A stretch of DNA of 64,000 nt from Alistipes timonensis JC136 (lineage in GTDB: Bacteria; Bacteroidota; Bacteroidia; Bacteroidales; Rikenellaceae), in NCBI RefSeq assembly GCF_900107675.1, contig NZ_FNRI01000006.1:210450-274449 (forward strand), given 5' to 3'. Below, one piece after another: positions 9,202 through 18,491 of the stretch; position 1 is the stretch's first letter, and the number at the start of each line of letters is the position of its first letter. The notes under the pieces were generated by a model that saw nothing but the letters and a program-made list of their open reading frames with translations, did not search any database and was not told where the DNA came from. A program made the position numbers and the translations under genes.

Positions 9202-10908
9202 TCATTTTTGGAGTTTTTCCATCTCCAATGCGGCGAACAGGAACGGCAGCAGTCCGTGCGTGTCGCTGCGGATGAAGGGGATGCGCTCGTAGTCCGCAGG
9301 ATCGGTGCTGAAATTGGTGCCGCCTTTCACGCCGTTGAAATCATCCTCCCCGCTCACGAAGCTCGTCAACGCCTGCCAGGCCCGGCGGAGCGGCTCTTCG
9401 ACCTGCTTGCGCGGAAGCCATCCGCGGTTGACGCCGCGGGCGAGGCAGTAGGTGAAGATCGCGGCACCGGAGGATTCGCGGGCGGAATCCTCCCGGTCGA
9501 GGATGTTGCGCCAGTAGCCCTCCGTATCCTGATGACGCAGCACTCCTTCGATGTGGGCCCGGTAGATGGCCAGTATCCGTTTGTAATTCCGGTCGCTGCG
9601 GGGGAGCGCGTCGAGCACCTCGCACGTCGCCCATAGGGCCCAGCCGTTGCCGCGCGACCAGTGCGGAACGCGGATGTCGGGATGCGAGGGGTAGCAGGCC
9701 TGCCGGTAGAGGCCTGCGCCGGCATCGAAAAGCAGGCGGTTGAAGCCGATGAGCTGGTCGGCGGCGTCGTGCAGGAGACTTTCGTCGCCCGTCAGGCGGT
9801 AGCCGTAGACCAGATAGGGCAGTCCCATGAACATGTCGTCGGCCCAGACCGACGGATAGGGGGTGTATTCCCGGGCGAAGACGCCTTCGGTGCGGAACTG
9901 TTCGTGGCGCAGGTAGTCCAGCACCCGTTCCGCCTGCCGGCGGTAGCTTTCGGGCGGATCGGAACTCTCGACGCAGCGGGTGATGTAGGGCATGGCCGGG
10001 GCCGATACGTAGTCGAGCATCGGACGGCCTGCGGTGCCGAAGTTGAACGACCGGACGGCGTGCAGCCGCCGCGTCTGGTGTTCGGCCAGCGGGAAGGTGC
10101 CGAGCGAGAAATCGCACCATGCATCGGCGTAGGCCGCGTATTTCGGATCGCCGGAGGCGGCGGAGAGGCGTTGCAGAGCCCAGGCGAAGCATCCCACATG
10201 GTAATACCATTCGAAGAAGCGTCCGTTGGCGGCCGGCGCCGAGACGATATCGACGGGCGGGATGTTCCATGCGACGGTGCGGTCGCAGTCCCGGTAAGGC
10301 GTGTGGAAAAGCAGCGTGCTGTCCGGGGCGAGCGGTGTGGCAAGATCGCCGCCGAACGTTCCGAGCACCAGCCACCGGGCCTCTTTGAGCTTCGGTGCGT
10401 AGTTTTCGAGCGTGCAGGAGATCTTGCGTCCCCGTTCGGCATAGCGCGAGAAGTTGCGCGACTGCATCAGGAAAAGGTGTTCGCCGCCGTGGTATTCGGT
10501 TTTGACGAGCAGTTTGTGCGGTCCGGCCGTCAGGCGGAGACGGAACGATTCCGGAAGGCGGTAATCCTTCTCGCCGAACTCCGCGGCGAAGGGGTGCGGC
10601 AGGGTGCGTTCGTAGACCACCGAGTCGTCGACCGTGATCCGTACGGGGCCCGTGCATCCCAGTTCGAAGAGCTCTTCGGTGTCGCCTTCGCACCGGAGCG
10701 TCGTCAGGGCGTAGGCCACGCCCTGACGGTCCATGCAGCGGCCGAAATCGACGCATCCGAAGTCGGGATAGGCGTTTTGGAGTTTGTATTCCAGTTCGAA
10801 GCGGGTGTTGTCGACCACTTTGTCGGCGACCCGGCGGGCCAGTTCGAGCGGTTCGGCTCCCCGGAGCAGGGCGGGGACCAGCAGGGCGGGGACCAGCAGG
10901 CGTTTCAT
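9202..10908 (-). CDS. GH105/GH88-type unsaturated glucuronyl/galacturonyl hydrolase with extra N-terminal domain
   Basis: 568 residues from the ATG at 10908, which gives a signal peptide (MKRLLVPALLVPALLRGAEP); an upstream in-frame ATG at 10974 would overlap the preceding gene. The C-terminal (alpha/alpha)6 barrel has the family landmarks WADDMFMGLPYL (355-366; D357/D358 is the expected general acid) and HWSRGNGWALW (416-426). Family members hydrate the delta-4,5-unsaturated uronic acid left by pectin lyases and release it. Residues about 30-200 form an extra beta-rich domain absent from the minimal YteR-type enzyme (about 370 residues). It begins 4 bp after the propeller gene and is the last gene before the terminator. 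Confidence 0.85.
   Translation of the reverse strand: MKRLLVPALLVPALLRGAEPLELARRVADKVVDNTRFELEYKLQNAYPDFGCVDFGRCMDRQGVAYALTTLRCEGDTEELFELGCTGPVRITVDDSVVYERTLPHPFAAEFGEKDYRLPESFRLRLTAGPHKLLVKTEYHGGEHLFLMQSRNFSRYAERGRKISCTLENYAPKLKEARWLVLGTFGGDLATPLAPDSTLLFHTPYRDCDRTVAWNIPPVDIVSAPAANGRFFEWYYHVGCFAWALQRLSAASGDPKYAAYADAWCDFSLGTFPLAEHQTRRLHAVRSFNFGTAGRPMLDYVSAPAMPYITRCVESSDPPESYRRQAERVLDYLRHEQFRTEGVFAREYTPYPSVWADDMFMGLPYLVYGYRLTGDESLLHDAADQLIGFNRLLFDAGAGLYRQACYPSHPDIRVPHWSRGNGWALWATCEVLDALPRSDRNYKRILAIYRAHIEGVLRHQDTEGYWRNILDREDSARESSGAAIFTYCLARGVNRGWLPRKQVEEPLRRAWQALTSFVSGEDDFNGVKGGTNFSTDPADYERIPFIRSDTHGLLPFLFAALEMEKLQK
10866..10900 (-). repeat. 15-bp tandem duplication inside a signal-peptide coding region
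   Basis: The unit GCAGGGCGGGGACCA (plus strand) occurs twice back to back, with 5 bases of a third copy. It encodes the doubled LLVPA segment in the hydrophobic core of the GH105 signal peptide. The reading frame is kept because the unit is 15 bp. Confidence 0.85.
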
Positions 10909-10912
10909 GGCG

Positions 10913-12304
10913 TCAGAAATTGAGTACGGGATAACGGTGTCCGTAACCTGCGGACGACAGGCGGACGTTGTCACGGTAGACCTCGGTGTCGAACCTGTCC
11001 GGGTTCTCCCGGGCGTTGCGGTCGGCCCAGAAGACGATGCGGCCGTCGGGCCGCGCCACGACGATCTGTTCGCCCGCCAGCGGCAGCACCTTTTTCGCGG
11101 CGACGAGGAGGCCTTTGCCGGTTTTCAGCACGACGCGCCCCGTGCGGTCGTACAGAGCTCCGTCCGTGTAGAGTTCGTGGATGCCGTCGCCGTTGAAATC
11201 GACGACCGTGCCTTTGATCGGAAAGTCGATTTTCACTTCCTCGCCCGTGCGGGCGTCGTAGGTTTTGCCGACGCACCCTTTGGACGGGACTGCCTCGCCT
11301 TTGAAGGGGTAGCGTCCGGCCATGGCGATTCGTTCGCCGCGGGGACCGAAATTGCCCACCCAGCCGTGGTGGTAGTGGCCTTTGCGCTCGGCGATCTCCC
11401 AGAGCCGGCGTCCCGTCTGGTCGAACATCACGGCACGCGGCTGCTTGCCGTCGTCGCCCTTTTCGCGCGTGGTGAAGAAGCACCACCGTCCCGACTCGGC
11501 GTCCCACCAGGGCTGCACCAGGTCGGAATGTTCGTTCCAGGCGTCGCCGTCGAGGATGAAGAGCTGTTCGCCCGTGTCGAACGAGAAGCACCGCTCGCCG
11601 TACATGAACTGTTCGCAGCCGTCGCGGCGGAGGTCGAAGATCGGGGTCGAGTGGCTGCCGCGCGCTCCGCGGCCGTCGTCGGGTATTTTGACCTTCCAGC
11701 GGCGGCTCATGTCGCCGTTCCAGCCCTGCATCTGTATCTCCTTGTAGGTGCCCTGCACGGTCACCAGCACCGGACTGCCGTCGTCGGCATGGCCGCCGAT
11801 GAGCAGGAACCGCCATTTGTAGCTGTTGGCCTGGTTGTGGGCCGGGGCGGGCCACTGCCACGAACCGGTCACACGGCCCGTGCGGGCGTCGGCGCGTTCG
11901 AGGCGGTAGCCGTCGTAGTCGAAGGGGCGTTCGCAGGTGTTGGCGACGTAATAGATCTCGTCGCATCCGTCGCCGTCCATGTCCATCGGCAGCAGCGGCA
12001 TGAACCACACGCCCGGGATGGTGTGGGGCAGTTCGCGCCGCCACAATTCGCGGCCTGCGGCGTCGAAGACGGCGATCTTCGGCGTATCCTTCGGGAAGGT
12101 GAAATTCCCTTCGTAGGGGTCGATGCTCTTCTCGGCGGAGAAGACCGTGACGAATCCCCGTTCGCCGCTGCCGAGGTTGAGCGGCGTCAGCCGGCATTGT
12201 TTGACGGGGGTGCCGAGGTCGAGGGTCAGCGCCTCGCGGGGCGAGAACTCCCGGGCGGAGAGCGCTGCGGGGAGCAGCAGCAGGGTGTACAGCAGTTTTT
12301 TCAT
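10913..12304 (-). CDS. Secreted beta-propeller protein related to rhamnogalacturonan lyases (PL11-like)
   Basis: 463 residues starting at the ATG before KKLLYTLLLLPAALSA, a clear signal peptide. The sequence repeats a pattern of aromatic/hydrophobic strands with calcium-binding-like loops, DMDGDGCDE and DFNGDGIHE, plus HSTPIFDLRRDG and GHYHHGWVGNFGPRGE. These resemble the propeller of family 11 rhamnogalacturonan lyases, which bind Ca2+ through DxDGxxE loops. It lacks the N-terminal Ig-like domain and is shorter than typical PL11 enzymes (about 600 residues), so it may be a minimal lyase or a non-catalytic relative. Neighbours GH28 (upstream, 78 bp) and GH105 (downstream, 4 bp) support a role in rhamnogalacturonan breakdown. 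Confidence 0.65.
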   Translation of the reverse strand: MKKLLYTLLLLPAALSAREFSPREALTLDLGTPVKQCRLTPLNLGSGERGFVTVFSAEKSIDPYEGNFTFPKDTPKIAVFDAAGRELWRRELPHTIPGVWFMPLLPMDMDGDGCDEIYYVANTCERPFDYDGYRLERADARTGRVTGSWQWPAPAHNQANSYKWRFLLIGGHADDGSPVLVTVQGTYKEIQMQGWNGDMSRRWKVKIPDDGRGARGSHSTPIFDLRRDGCEQFMYGERCFSFDTGEQLFILDGDAWNEHSDLVQPWWDAESGRWCFFTTREKGDDGKQPRAVMFDQTGRRLWEIAERKGHYHHGWVGNFGPRGERIAMAGRYPFKGEAVPSKGCVGKTYDARTGEEVKIDFPIKGTVVDFNGDGIHELYTDGALYDRTGRVVLKTGKGLLVAAKKVLPLAGEQIVVARPDGRIVFWADRNARENPDRFDTEVYRDNVRLSSAGYGHRYPVLNF

Positions 12305-12328
12305 GGTCTGATTCTTAAAACCGGAGAA

Positions 12329-12344
12329 CCGGGCTGATGCCCGG
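12329..12344 (-). other. Small intergenic hairpin
   Basis: A 6-bp GC stem (CCGGGC/GCCCGG) with a TGAT loop lies in the 78-bp gap between the GH28 gene and the propeller gene. There is no T-run, so it is not a terminator. Confidence 0.35.
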
Positions 12345-12382
12345 CCCTCCACACATAAAACCGAACCTATCGGTAGAAACCG

Positions 12383-14290
12383 TTACTTTTTCGCGTCGCG
12401 GATCTCGCCGTCCTGCTGGTGCCACAGGCCGTAAGGCTCCGTGCGCGAACAGCTTTCGTAGTCGATGCCCTCGAGCGCGTAATTCTTCACGTCGTCCATC
12501 ACGATTGCCGGGCGGACGTCGTTGTTGGCCAGCCGCAGCCGCACGTTGCGGACCTGCAGTCCGTCGACATGGCGGAAATAGATTCCGTAGGCGGGACAGG
12601 TGCCGTAGCAGTCGAATTCGGGGTATTTCTTCTCGTTTTCGGGAACGTCGCGGTAGATCATCTGCGGTTCGTTGACCGAGCCGAAGAGCAGCAGGTCGCA
12701 GTCTTCGATCAGCACGTTCTCGATCGGATGGCCTTTCAGGCCGCCGACGGCCGTGCCGACGCCCGGGCCGCCCTTGACCTCGACCCAGCCGATGCCGGTG
12801 TTGCGGATGTTGCGCAGCGTGACGTTGCGGATGGCGCCGACGGGCGCGGGGTTCGGGCCGCCTTCGAAGGTCCGGCCGCGGTTGCCCAGCCGCACGACGA
12901 ACGGAGCCGCGCAGTTGCTCATGCGGATGTCCTCGTAGGTCACGCCGTCGATCACCGAGCCGTCGACGGCTTCGATGGCGATCGAATAGCGGGTCCAGCC
13001 CTCGGCGTTGCGGACGTGGACGTTGCGGATGGCGCCGTGGGTTTCGGTGCCGATCTTTACCAGGTTGCAGTTGGCGTAGCGTGCGCGCACGTCCTCGACG
13101 AAGATGTTCTCGGCCGGGGTGAGCGACAGCGCTTTGAGGCAGATCGCGTCGTCGCCGCAGCTGCAGAGGAAGTTGCGGACCACCACGTCGCTGCATCCGC
13201 TCAGGTCGATGCCGTCCTGGTTGTTGGTGCCGGTGTAGCAGCGCACGGTGACGTTTTCGACACGCATTCCCCGGCAGGCCTCGTAATACTGGGTCCAGTT
13301 GGCGCTGCGGGCCAGCGTGACGCCGTCGATCGCGACGTTTTCGCATTCGACCATGCGGATCAGGCGCGGGCGTTCGTGTTCGTTGTTGCGGCCCCGCCAG
13401 GGATAGCCCTCGAAGAGCGAGCAGCCGTCGATGATGCCGCCGCCGCAGATCGTGATGTTCGAGGCTTTTTCGGCATAGATCATCTGGAAGTCCTCTTTGC
13501 CGCGGAACGACGGAAGGGAGCAGCGCAGGGGCGGGAAATCGTCGTGGTTGACCGACCCGCGCAGGATGGCGCCCGCTTCGACGCGCAGCGTGACGTTGGA
13601 TTTGAGCTGCAGCGTTCCGGTGACATAGATTCCGTCGCGCACCCAGACCGTGCCGCCGCCTTTGCGGGCGCTGCACTTGTCGATGGCGGCCTGCAGGACG
13701 GCGGTGTTGACCGTCGCGCCGTCGCCGACGGCTCCGGCCTCGGCGATGTCGACGACGAAGCCTGCGGGACGCACCGTTTCGGGCCATTCGCCCAGCGGAC
13801 GTACCGCCACGAGGTACATGTTATGCGAACTGCTTCCGTTCTCGCCCAGCGTCACGTGTTCGCCCCGGCGGTAGGGACGGCGGTAGCAGGTGAAGCGTTC
13901 TCCGCGGTCGTTGGCGATATACAGAGAGGTGCGGACGAACGAGTCGAGCCAGGCGGGTTTCTCCGCGATGGCGTCGTTGTGGGCCACGAAGACCTCGGCG
14001 TCGGCCTTCAGGTCGAAGTAGGCGATGTCGCCGCGGTCGAAGCGTTTCGATCCGTAGGCCGGCTGAATCCAGTCGGCGCCTTCCAGTTCGGGCGACAGAG
14101 CGGTGACGGCGACGGGTTCCTCGCCGTACATGGATACGCCCGTGCGGAGGTTGCCCTGTTCGAGCCAGTGCGAGATGTTGTAGTTGAACTGCCAGACGTC
14201 GAGTACGTCGAGACGTGTGATGAGCCGTGTATCGGCATGTGCGGCCGCCGTGGCGGCGAGCAGGCAGCAGGTCAGAATGAGTCTTTTCAT
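12383..14290 (-). CDS. GH28 polygalacturonase-family enzyme with N-terminal accessory domain
   Basis: 635 residues with a signal peptide (MKRLILTCCLLAATAAAHA). Residues about 20-175 form an accessory domain. The right-handed beta-helix follows, with the pectate-type start (DIAEAGAVGDG, 181-191). GH28 active-site motifs are visible: NNQDGID (356-362), CGDDAICLK (378-386, paired aspartates D380/D381) and GTETHG (414-419, in the place of the usual GHG). These enzymes hydrolyse galacturonic-acid linkages in homogalacturonan or rhamnogalacturonan. It is the first gene of a three-gene operon, with a promoter match just upstream at 14319-14346. Confidence 0.92.
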   Translation of the reverse strand: MKRLILTCCLLAATAAAHADTRLITRLDVLDVWQFNYNISHWLEQGNLRTGVSMYGEEPVAVTALSPELEGADWIQPAYGSKRFDRGDIAYFDLKADAEVFVAHNDAIAEKPAWLDSFVRTSLYIANDRGERFTCYRRPYRRGEHVTLGENGSSSHNMYLVAVRPLGEWPETVRPAGFVVDIAEAGAVGDGATVNTAVLQAAIDKCSARKGGGTVWVRDGIYVTGTLQLKSNVTLRVEAGAILRGSVNHDDFPPLRCSLPSFRGKEDFQMIYAEKASNITICGGGIIDGCSLFEGYPWRGRNNEHERPRLIRMVECENVAIDGVTLARSANWTQYYEACRGMRVENVTVRCYTGTNNQDGIDLSGCSDVVVRNFLCSCGDDAICLKALSLTPAENIFVEDVRARYANCNLVKIGTETHGAIRNVHVRNAEGWTRYSIAIEAVDGSVIDGVTYEDIRMSNCAAPFVVRLGNRGRTFEGGPNPAPVGAIRNVTLRNIRNTGIGWVEVKGGPGVGTAVGGLKGHPIENVLIEDCDLLLFGSVNEPQMIYRDVPENEKKYPEFDCYGTCPAYGIYFRHVDGLQVRNVRLRLANNDVRPAIVMDDVKNYALEGIDYESCSRTEPYGLWHQQDGEIRDAKK

Positions 14291-14318
14291 CGGTTGTGTT
14301 TCGGGTTTTCGTTCGGAA

Positions 14319-14346
14319 CAAAATTACGGCTTCCGGGCGAATGCAA
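14319..14346 (-). promoter_or_regulatory. Bacteroidetes-type promoter for the GH28/propeller/GH105 operon
   Basis: On the minus strand, TTG (14346-14344), 17 nt, then TAATTTTG (14326-14319), an exact TAnnTTTG -7 element. It lies about 30 bp upstream of the GH28 start and beyond the stop codon of the preceding gene. This suggests the three-gene operon is transcribed separately from the SusCD-led run. Confidence 0.7.
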
Positions 14347-14382
14347 TGTACAATAAATACCGGGATAGGTGGTGAAAAATGC

Positions 14383-16311
14383 CTATTTTCCCTCGATCGT
14401 GCGGCGCAGGGCCTCGAATTCCGCTTCGGTATGGTCTTCGGTGTCGATCTTGCGCTTCAGGACGTTGGCGACCTTTTGCTCGGCGGAGTAGGTGTTGGCG
14501 TGGCGCAGCGTGCGGCGGCGCGGGGAGTAGTCGAGCATGATGCGGCGCATCAGGTAGTCGCGCTGGATGTAGCGTTCGAGCGCCGCGATGCACTCGGCGC
14601 CGTATTCCGGTCCTTCGGTATGGACCCGTTCGCGCGATAGTTCGTATTTGTCGTTGTAGACATACCCGCTCTTGTAGAAAAACAGCGCAGCCTCGATGAG
14701 CGCGGCATTGCGCTGGCAGAGCGTACGGTTGAGGTAGGCGCTGGCGACGATATCGTTGAGATAAGGGGCGTTTGCAGGTCCCGCGGCGCGGGCTTTCTCG
14801 GCCTCGGCGACGGCCCGGTCGGCACACGCGGCCATTTCGCGCAGTACGTCTGCAGGGGTCAGCCGCTTTTCGGCGTGGTATTTCGCGGCGAGCTCTTCGT
14901 CGGAACGGTTTCCGGTGCGCCATGCCGTGCAATACTCCGGTACGCCGACCACTTCCTGCCGGACGAAGGCCATGCCGGCCGGCGCCTCGGGGTTGTCGAA
15001 CATCTGCCAGAACTTCAACGGCTGCAAACCCCCGACCGAGAGGCCGTCGCCGCGCCAGAACCACGCAGGCATCAGTTTGATGAACTGCTCCTGCGCGTGC
15101 GCCACGGCTTTGAGCGACTGCAACACGTGGGGTGCGGCCTTGCGGTAGGTTTTGGCCAGGTATTTTTCGGCGTCGGCGTCCGACCAGGGTTTGCGGTTCA
15201 TGGCTCCGGCCACGGTGAGCTGCGTCAGCCGCCGCACGGGGTTGTCGGCCGAATCCTCGCCGCGCAGCGTGTAGTCCTGATAGACGATGCCCGTGAACCC
15301 GCCTGCGCGGACGTTGTCGAAGATGCGGTTCACGATGTTGTTGTCGTACCAGTAGACCGGATGCGGGTACTCCGCGTCGTAGACGTGCATGTCCAGCACC
15401 ACGCCGTAACCGTCGTCGAGCATCTGTTTGCCCCAGGGCGGGCAGTTGACCAGCGGTTGGTCGTAGCCGGCGTATTTCACCGAGAGGACCAGCTTCTCGC
15501 GCGGAATGTCGAGCTGCTGCATCACTTCGGGCTTCACATACCAGTCGCGCATGCCGAAGAAGTAATCGTCGCCCCGCTTTTCGCGCAGCATGTGCGCCAA
15601 CCGGTTGGAGTAGTCGACGAAACAACTGTCCGTCTTGTCGTAGTCCACACACTCTTTCCACGATTTCCAGGTGTTGGGACGCACCTTTTCGACGTCGTAG
15701 GTCCATGCCGCTTCGGCATAGGCGTTCAGGAAACCGTCCAGCTCGGGCAGCAGGTCCAGCGCCCGGGAGGTCGACCAGAGGAAAAAGTCGCGGAACAAAT
15801 CGTTGGTCCACTGCTGTTGGGGGACGCAGTTGGGCGACTTGCCAGCCAGCGCTTTCTGGAACATGTCGTTCTGGTGGGCTTTGCGCAGCAGTTGGTCGAA
15901 GACCCCGTCGGGGTTGAGCTCCTGCTGGTGGGCGCACCAGAATTTGTAAGGTGCATAGTGCGAATAGGAGCGCGTCACGACGTAGCGGATGCCGCGCGAC
16001 TTGGCATAGGAGATATTCTCCCGCAGGGTCGCGAGGTTCTGGGCGACCTTGGCAGGCGTGTATTCCGCGGCTTCGGGGTAGGGCGAATCGGCGTAGTCGA
16101 CGATGTGCATCGGCAGGAAGGTGAACGTACCGATGGAGATGACGTTGTAGCCGTCGGCGGCGATGCGGTCGATCTGTTCGCGGACCTCATCGCTGAGTTT
16201 GGGATTCATCCACTGGGACGAACCCACCGGGACGATGCGGTACTGCATGGGCTCCTGCGCATGCAGGGCGAGGGCTGTGAAAGCCAACAGCAGGGAGAGT
16301 ATTTTCTTCAT
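14383..16311 (-). CDS. Secreted protein of unknown function, TIM-barrel glycosidase-like
   Basis: 642 residues with a signal peptide (MKKILSLLLAFTALALHAQ). I do not recognise the family. The N-terminal 400 residues read like an (alpha/beta)8 barrel: alternating strand motifs such as IAADGYNVISIGTFTFLP, SRGIRYVVTRSY, KLVLSVKYAGY, GVVLDMHVYDAEY and GGFTGIVYQDYTLRG, with conserved acidic and aromatic residues at strand ends. The C-terminal 200 residues are helical. Its place in a pectin operon suggests a glycoside hydrolase acting on a side chain, possibly distantly related to alpha-glucuronidase-type barrels. This is inference only. It is the last gene of the SusCD-led run, 60 bp after the BIG2 gene. 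Confidence 0.6.
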   Translation of the reverse strand: MKKILSLLLAFTALALHAQEPMQYRIVPVGSSQWMNPKLSDEVREQIDRIAADGYNVISIGTFTFLPMHIVDYADSPYPEAAEYTPAKVAQNLATLRENISYAKSRGIRYVVTRSYSHYAPYKFWCAHQQELNPDGVFDQLLRKAHQNDMFQKALAGKSPNCVPQQQWTNDLFRDFFLWSTSRALDLLPELDGFLNAYAEAAWTYDVEKVRPNTWKSWKECVDYDKTDSCFVDYSNRLAHMLREKRGDDYFFGMRDWYVKPEVMQQLDIPREKLVLSVKYAGYDQPLVNCPPWGKQMLDDGYGVVLDMHVYDAEYPHPVYWYDNNIVNRIFDNVRAGGFTGIVYQDYTLRGEDSADNPVRRLTQLTVAGAMNRKPWSDADAEKYLAKTYRKAAPHVLQSLKAVAHAQEQFIKLMPAWFWRGDGLSVGGLQPLKFWQMFDNPEAPAGMAFVRQEVVGVPEYCTAWRTGNRSDEELAAKYHAEKRLTPADVLREMAACADRAVAEAEKARAAGPANAPYLNDIVASAYLNRTLCQRNAALIEAALFFYKSGYVYNDKYELSRERVHTEGPEYGAECIAALERYIQRDYLMRRIMLDYSPRRRTLRHANTYSAEQKVANVLKRKIDTEDHTEAEFEALRRTIEGK

Positions 16312-16329
16312 TTCGTCAGGGTCGGAAAA

Positions 16330-16360
16330 GGTTCATGGTGCCGGGAAAGCACCATGAACC
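16330..16360 (-). terminator. Intergenic hairpin with short T-run (possible attenuator)
   Basis: A perfect 12-bp stem (GGTTCATGGTGC with its complement) and a 7-nt loop are followed on the minus strand by TTTTCC. It lies in the 60-bp gap between the BIG2 lipoprotein gene and the unknown barrel gene. It could partly terminate the long operon and reduce expression of its last gene. Confidence 0.6.
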
Positions 16361-16371
16361 GAATTTCAGTG

Positions 16372-18459
16372 TTATTTGATCTCCGTCAGTTTCGCCGGTA
16401 CGGGGATGTCGCCCCATGTTTTGAGCTGGCCGGGAGCGCCGCTGTCGTCGAGCGTGTAGTAACCGACCGGGCGCGGCATCGGACCCGTCCAAGGTACCGG
16501 ACAGGGATCGTCGAAGGGCTGGGAGATGCCGCCCGTGTTGAGGAAGTCGAAGACACGGGCCGTGCCGTCGTCGTTTTTGAGCGACGGTATGCCGAGCTTG
16601 GAATCACCCGAACCTTGTGACGTGTTGACCAGGAAACGGAAAAGCAGGTCGTCGGTCTTATTGTAATTTCCGTCGTTTGCCTGGCCTTCTGTATAGCGCC
16701 AGATGCGGATGAAGGGTGCATCTTTCGTCGTTGTCTTGTGACCTGTCCAGAATTTGCAGGTATGGCCGAGGAAGCATTTGATCTTACCGTCGTCTTTTTT
16801 GCATGCCGTCCAGCCTTCGGCTGTACTGCCGTCTTCATATCCGGCTCCGGCAATTGCAAAACGTGATGTGGAGAGACAAGCCCAGTAGAACGGCTGGTCG
16901 GGGTCGGCGATAGTGGGATATTCGTAGGGATAGGGTGTCGCCGTTAGGTAAACGGCTACCGAACCTGCTTTGTCAATTCCTTCGACAGCAGGCGATGCGA
17001 CAGCCCAGCTCTGAGTGTCATTGAATAGAGTTTTTTTAGCAGTTCCTCCTCCGGAGCAGTATACGATGCAGGCGTAATTATCATTGGGAGATGAAATGGT
17101 TGAGGCGGTCGTGCTGGTGCCGCGCATGCGGTTGCCCCACTGGTCGGTCACCATGACGCCCGTGGCGGGTACATATTGATACGGGCGCAGTTTGCACGAC
17201 CCTGCGGCGGCGCTGGCGTCGTCGGAGGTGGCCGTGATAAGGATTTCGGTCGCCTCGCAGTTGGCCGGGTCGAATGCGAAATCGGCTTTGACTGTCACCA
17301 GTCCGTTGGCGTCTACCGTGGCGACGCTCTCGTCGGCCGAACTCCACTGTACGGTCTGTACATAGGCGTCCTCGGGAACGGTCTTGTAGGTCATCTGCAA
17401 CGTCCGGCCGGCGAGGATCGGGTCGGAGAGGGTCTGGCCGAGGACGATCTGCTGCACACCCGGGCATTGGGCCGTCACGGTGAAGCTGGCTTCGTAGGAG
17501 CCGTCGTCGGTCTTGACGGTGATCGTCGAGGTGCCGTCGGGGGCGTTGGCCGGATCGTCGACCATATAGACGTTGAACGATACGGTCTGCGTGGCGGGGT
17601 CCTGCGTGCCCTCGGCGTCGACCGTTGCAACGGCGGTGTTGCTGCTCTCGACGCTGATACGGCTGTTTTCGGGGATCTTGATCTCCTCGTCGTCCGTGGA
17701 GAAGACCACGCGGACGGCTTTGGTATGGCTGACGGTGAGTTTCCCGGCGAGTGCGTCGCTGGCTTCGCTGCCGTCCTCGTTGAGCGACAGCGCCACACCC
17801 GTAACCTTGATGGTTTTCAGGCTGACGGGGATTTCCGCGCGCACGTCGTCGTTGCGCGTCGACTGAATGGTGATCGTAGCGTCGCCCAGTTCTTGTCCCG
17901 GGACGAGCGTGAAGCCCGTGCGGCCGTCGAGTTCCTTCTCCTCGATGTCCACGACCTCTCCGTTCGTCGTTTCGAACGTCACGCTCTTGTCGAAGGTGTC
18001 GTGTACGAAGACTTCGAAATAGTAGTCGCGGTTGCCCGTGGAGTTGCGGACGAAGGTGATCCGGTCGTCGACGGGCTGGTCGAGCAGCAGGTCGTAGACG
18101 CGGATGCCCGATTCGACCGTTACCGAGACCGCACATGTGGCCTCGATTTCGGGATAGGCCGTGCTGCGGGCCGTGATGACGGCGTCGCCCAGGCCGGTGG
18201 CATGTACGGAGCCGTTTTCGTCGACCGTGGCGACGGCGTCGTCGCTGGAACTCCAAAGAATTTCTCCGTCGGTGGTTTCAGCCGGGTCGAAAGTGGCGTA
18301 GAGACGGCGGGTTTCGCCGATGATGAGTTCGCTCAGCGAGCTTTTCGACAGCGTGAGCTCTTTCGGCTTGTAGTAGACGTTGCCGTCTCCCAGCCAATCC
18401 GAGTCGCCGCAGGCCGTCAGGGCCAGCGCGGCAAGCGATAAGAGGATCAGTTTTTTCAT
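16372..18459 (-). CDS. BIG2-domain surface lipoprotein, probable glycan-binding protein
   Basis: 695 residues. The signal peptide ends ALTAC (Cys17), so it is a lipoprotein. At least two bacterial Ig-like (BIG2) units are visible: SKSSLSELIIGETRRLYATF with LWSSSDDAVATVDENGSVHATG near the N-terminus, and a second with VQWSSADESVATVDANGLVTV near residue 370. Further Ig-like domains lie between. The last 230 residues, starting near TGVMVTDQWGNRM, form a separate aromatic-rich domain I do not recognise. Similar modular lipoproteins in polysaccharide utilization loci act as surface glycan-binding proteins. It follows the LRR gene by 32 bp. Confidence 0.75.
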   Translation of the reverse strand: MKKLILLSLAALALTACGDSDWLGDGNVYYKPKELTLSKSSLSELIIGETRRLYATFDPAETTDGEILWSSSDDAVATVDENGSVHATGLGDAVITARSTAYPEIEATCAVSVTVESGIRVYDLLLDQPVDDRITFVRNSTGNRDYYFEVFVHDTFDKSVTFETTNGEVVDIEEKELDGRTGFTLVPGQELGDATITIQSTRNDDVRAEIPVSLKTIKVTGVALSLNEDGSEASDALAGKLTVSHTKAVRVVFSTDDEEIKIPENSRISVESSNTAVATVDAEGTQDPATQTVSFNVYMVDDPANAPDGTSTITVKTDDGSYEASFTVTAQCPGVQQIVLGQTLSDPILAGRTLQMTYKTVPEDAYVQTVQWSSADESVATVDANGLVTVKADFAFDPANCEATEILITATSDDASAAAGSCKLRPYQYVPATGVMVTDQWGNRMRGTSTTASTISSPNDNYACIVYCSGGGTAKKTLFNDTQSWAVASPAVEGIDKAGSVAVYLTATPYPYEYPTIADPDQPFYWACLSTSRFAIAGAGYEDGSTAEGWTACKKDDGKIKCFLGHTCKFWTGHKTTTKDAPFIRIWRYTEGQANDGNYNKTDDLLFRFLVNTSQGSGDSKLGIPSLKNDDGTARVFDFLNTGGISQPFDDPCPVPWTGPMPRPVGYYTLDDSGAPGQLKTWGDIPVPAKLTEIK

Positions 18460-18491
18460 GTCAGGTTATGTTTTTTTTGGTTGTCAGCGGA

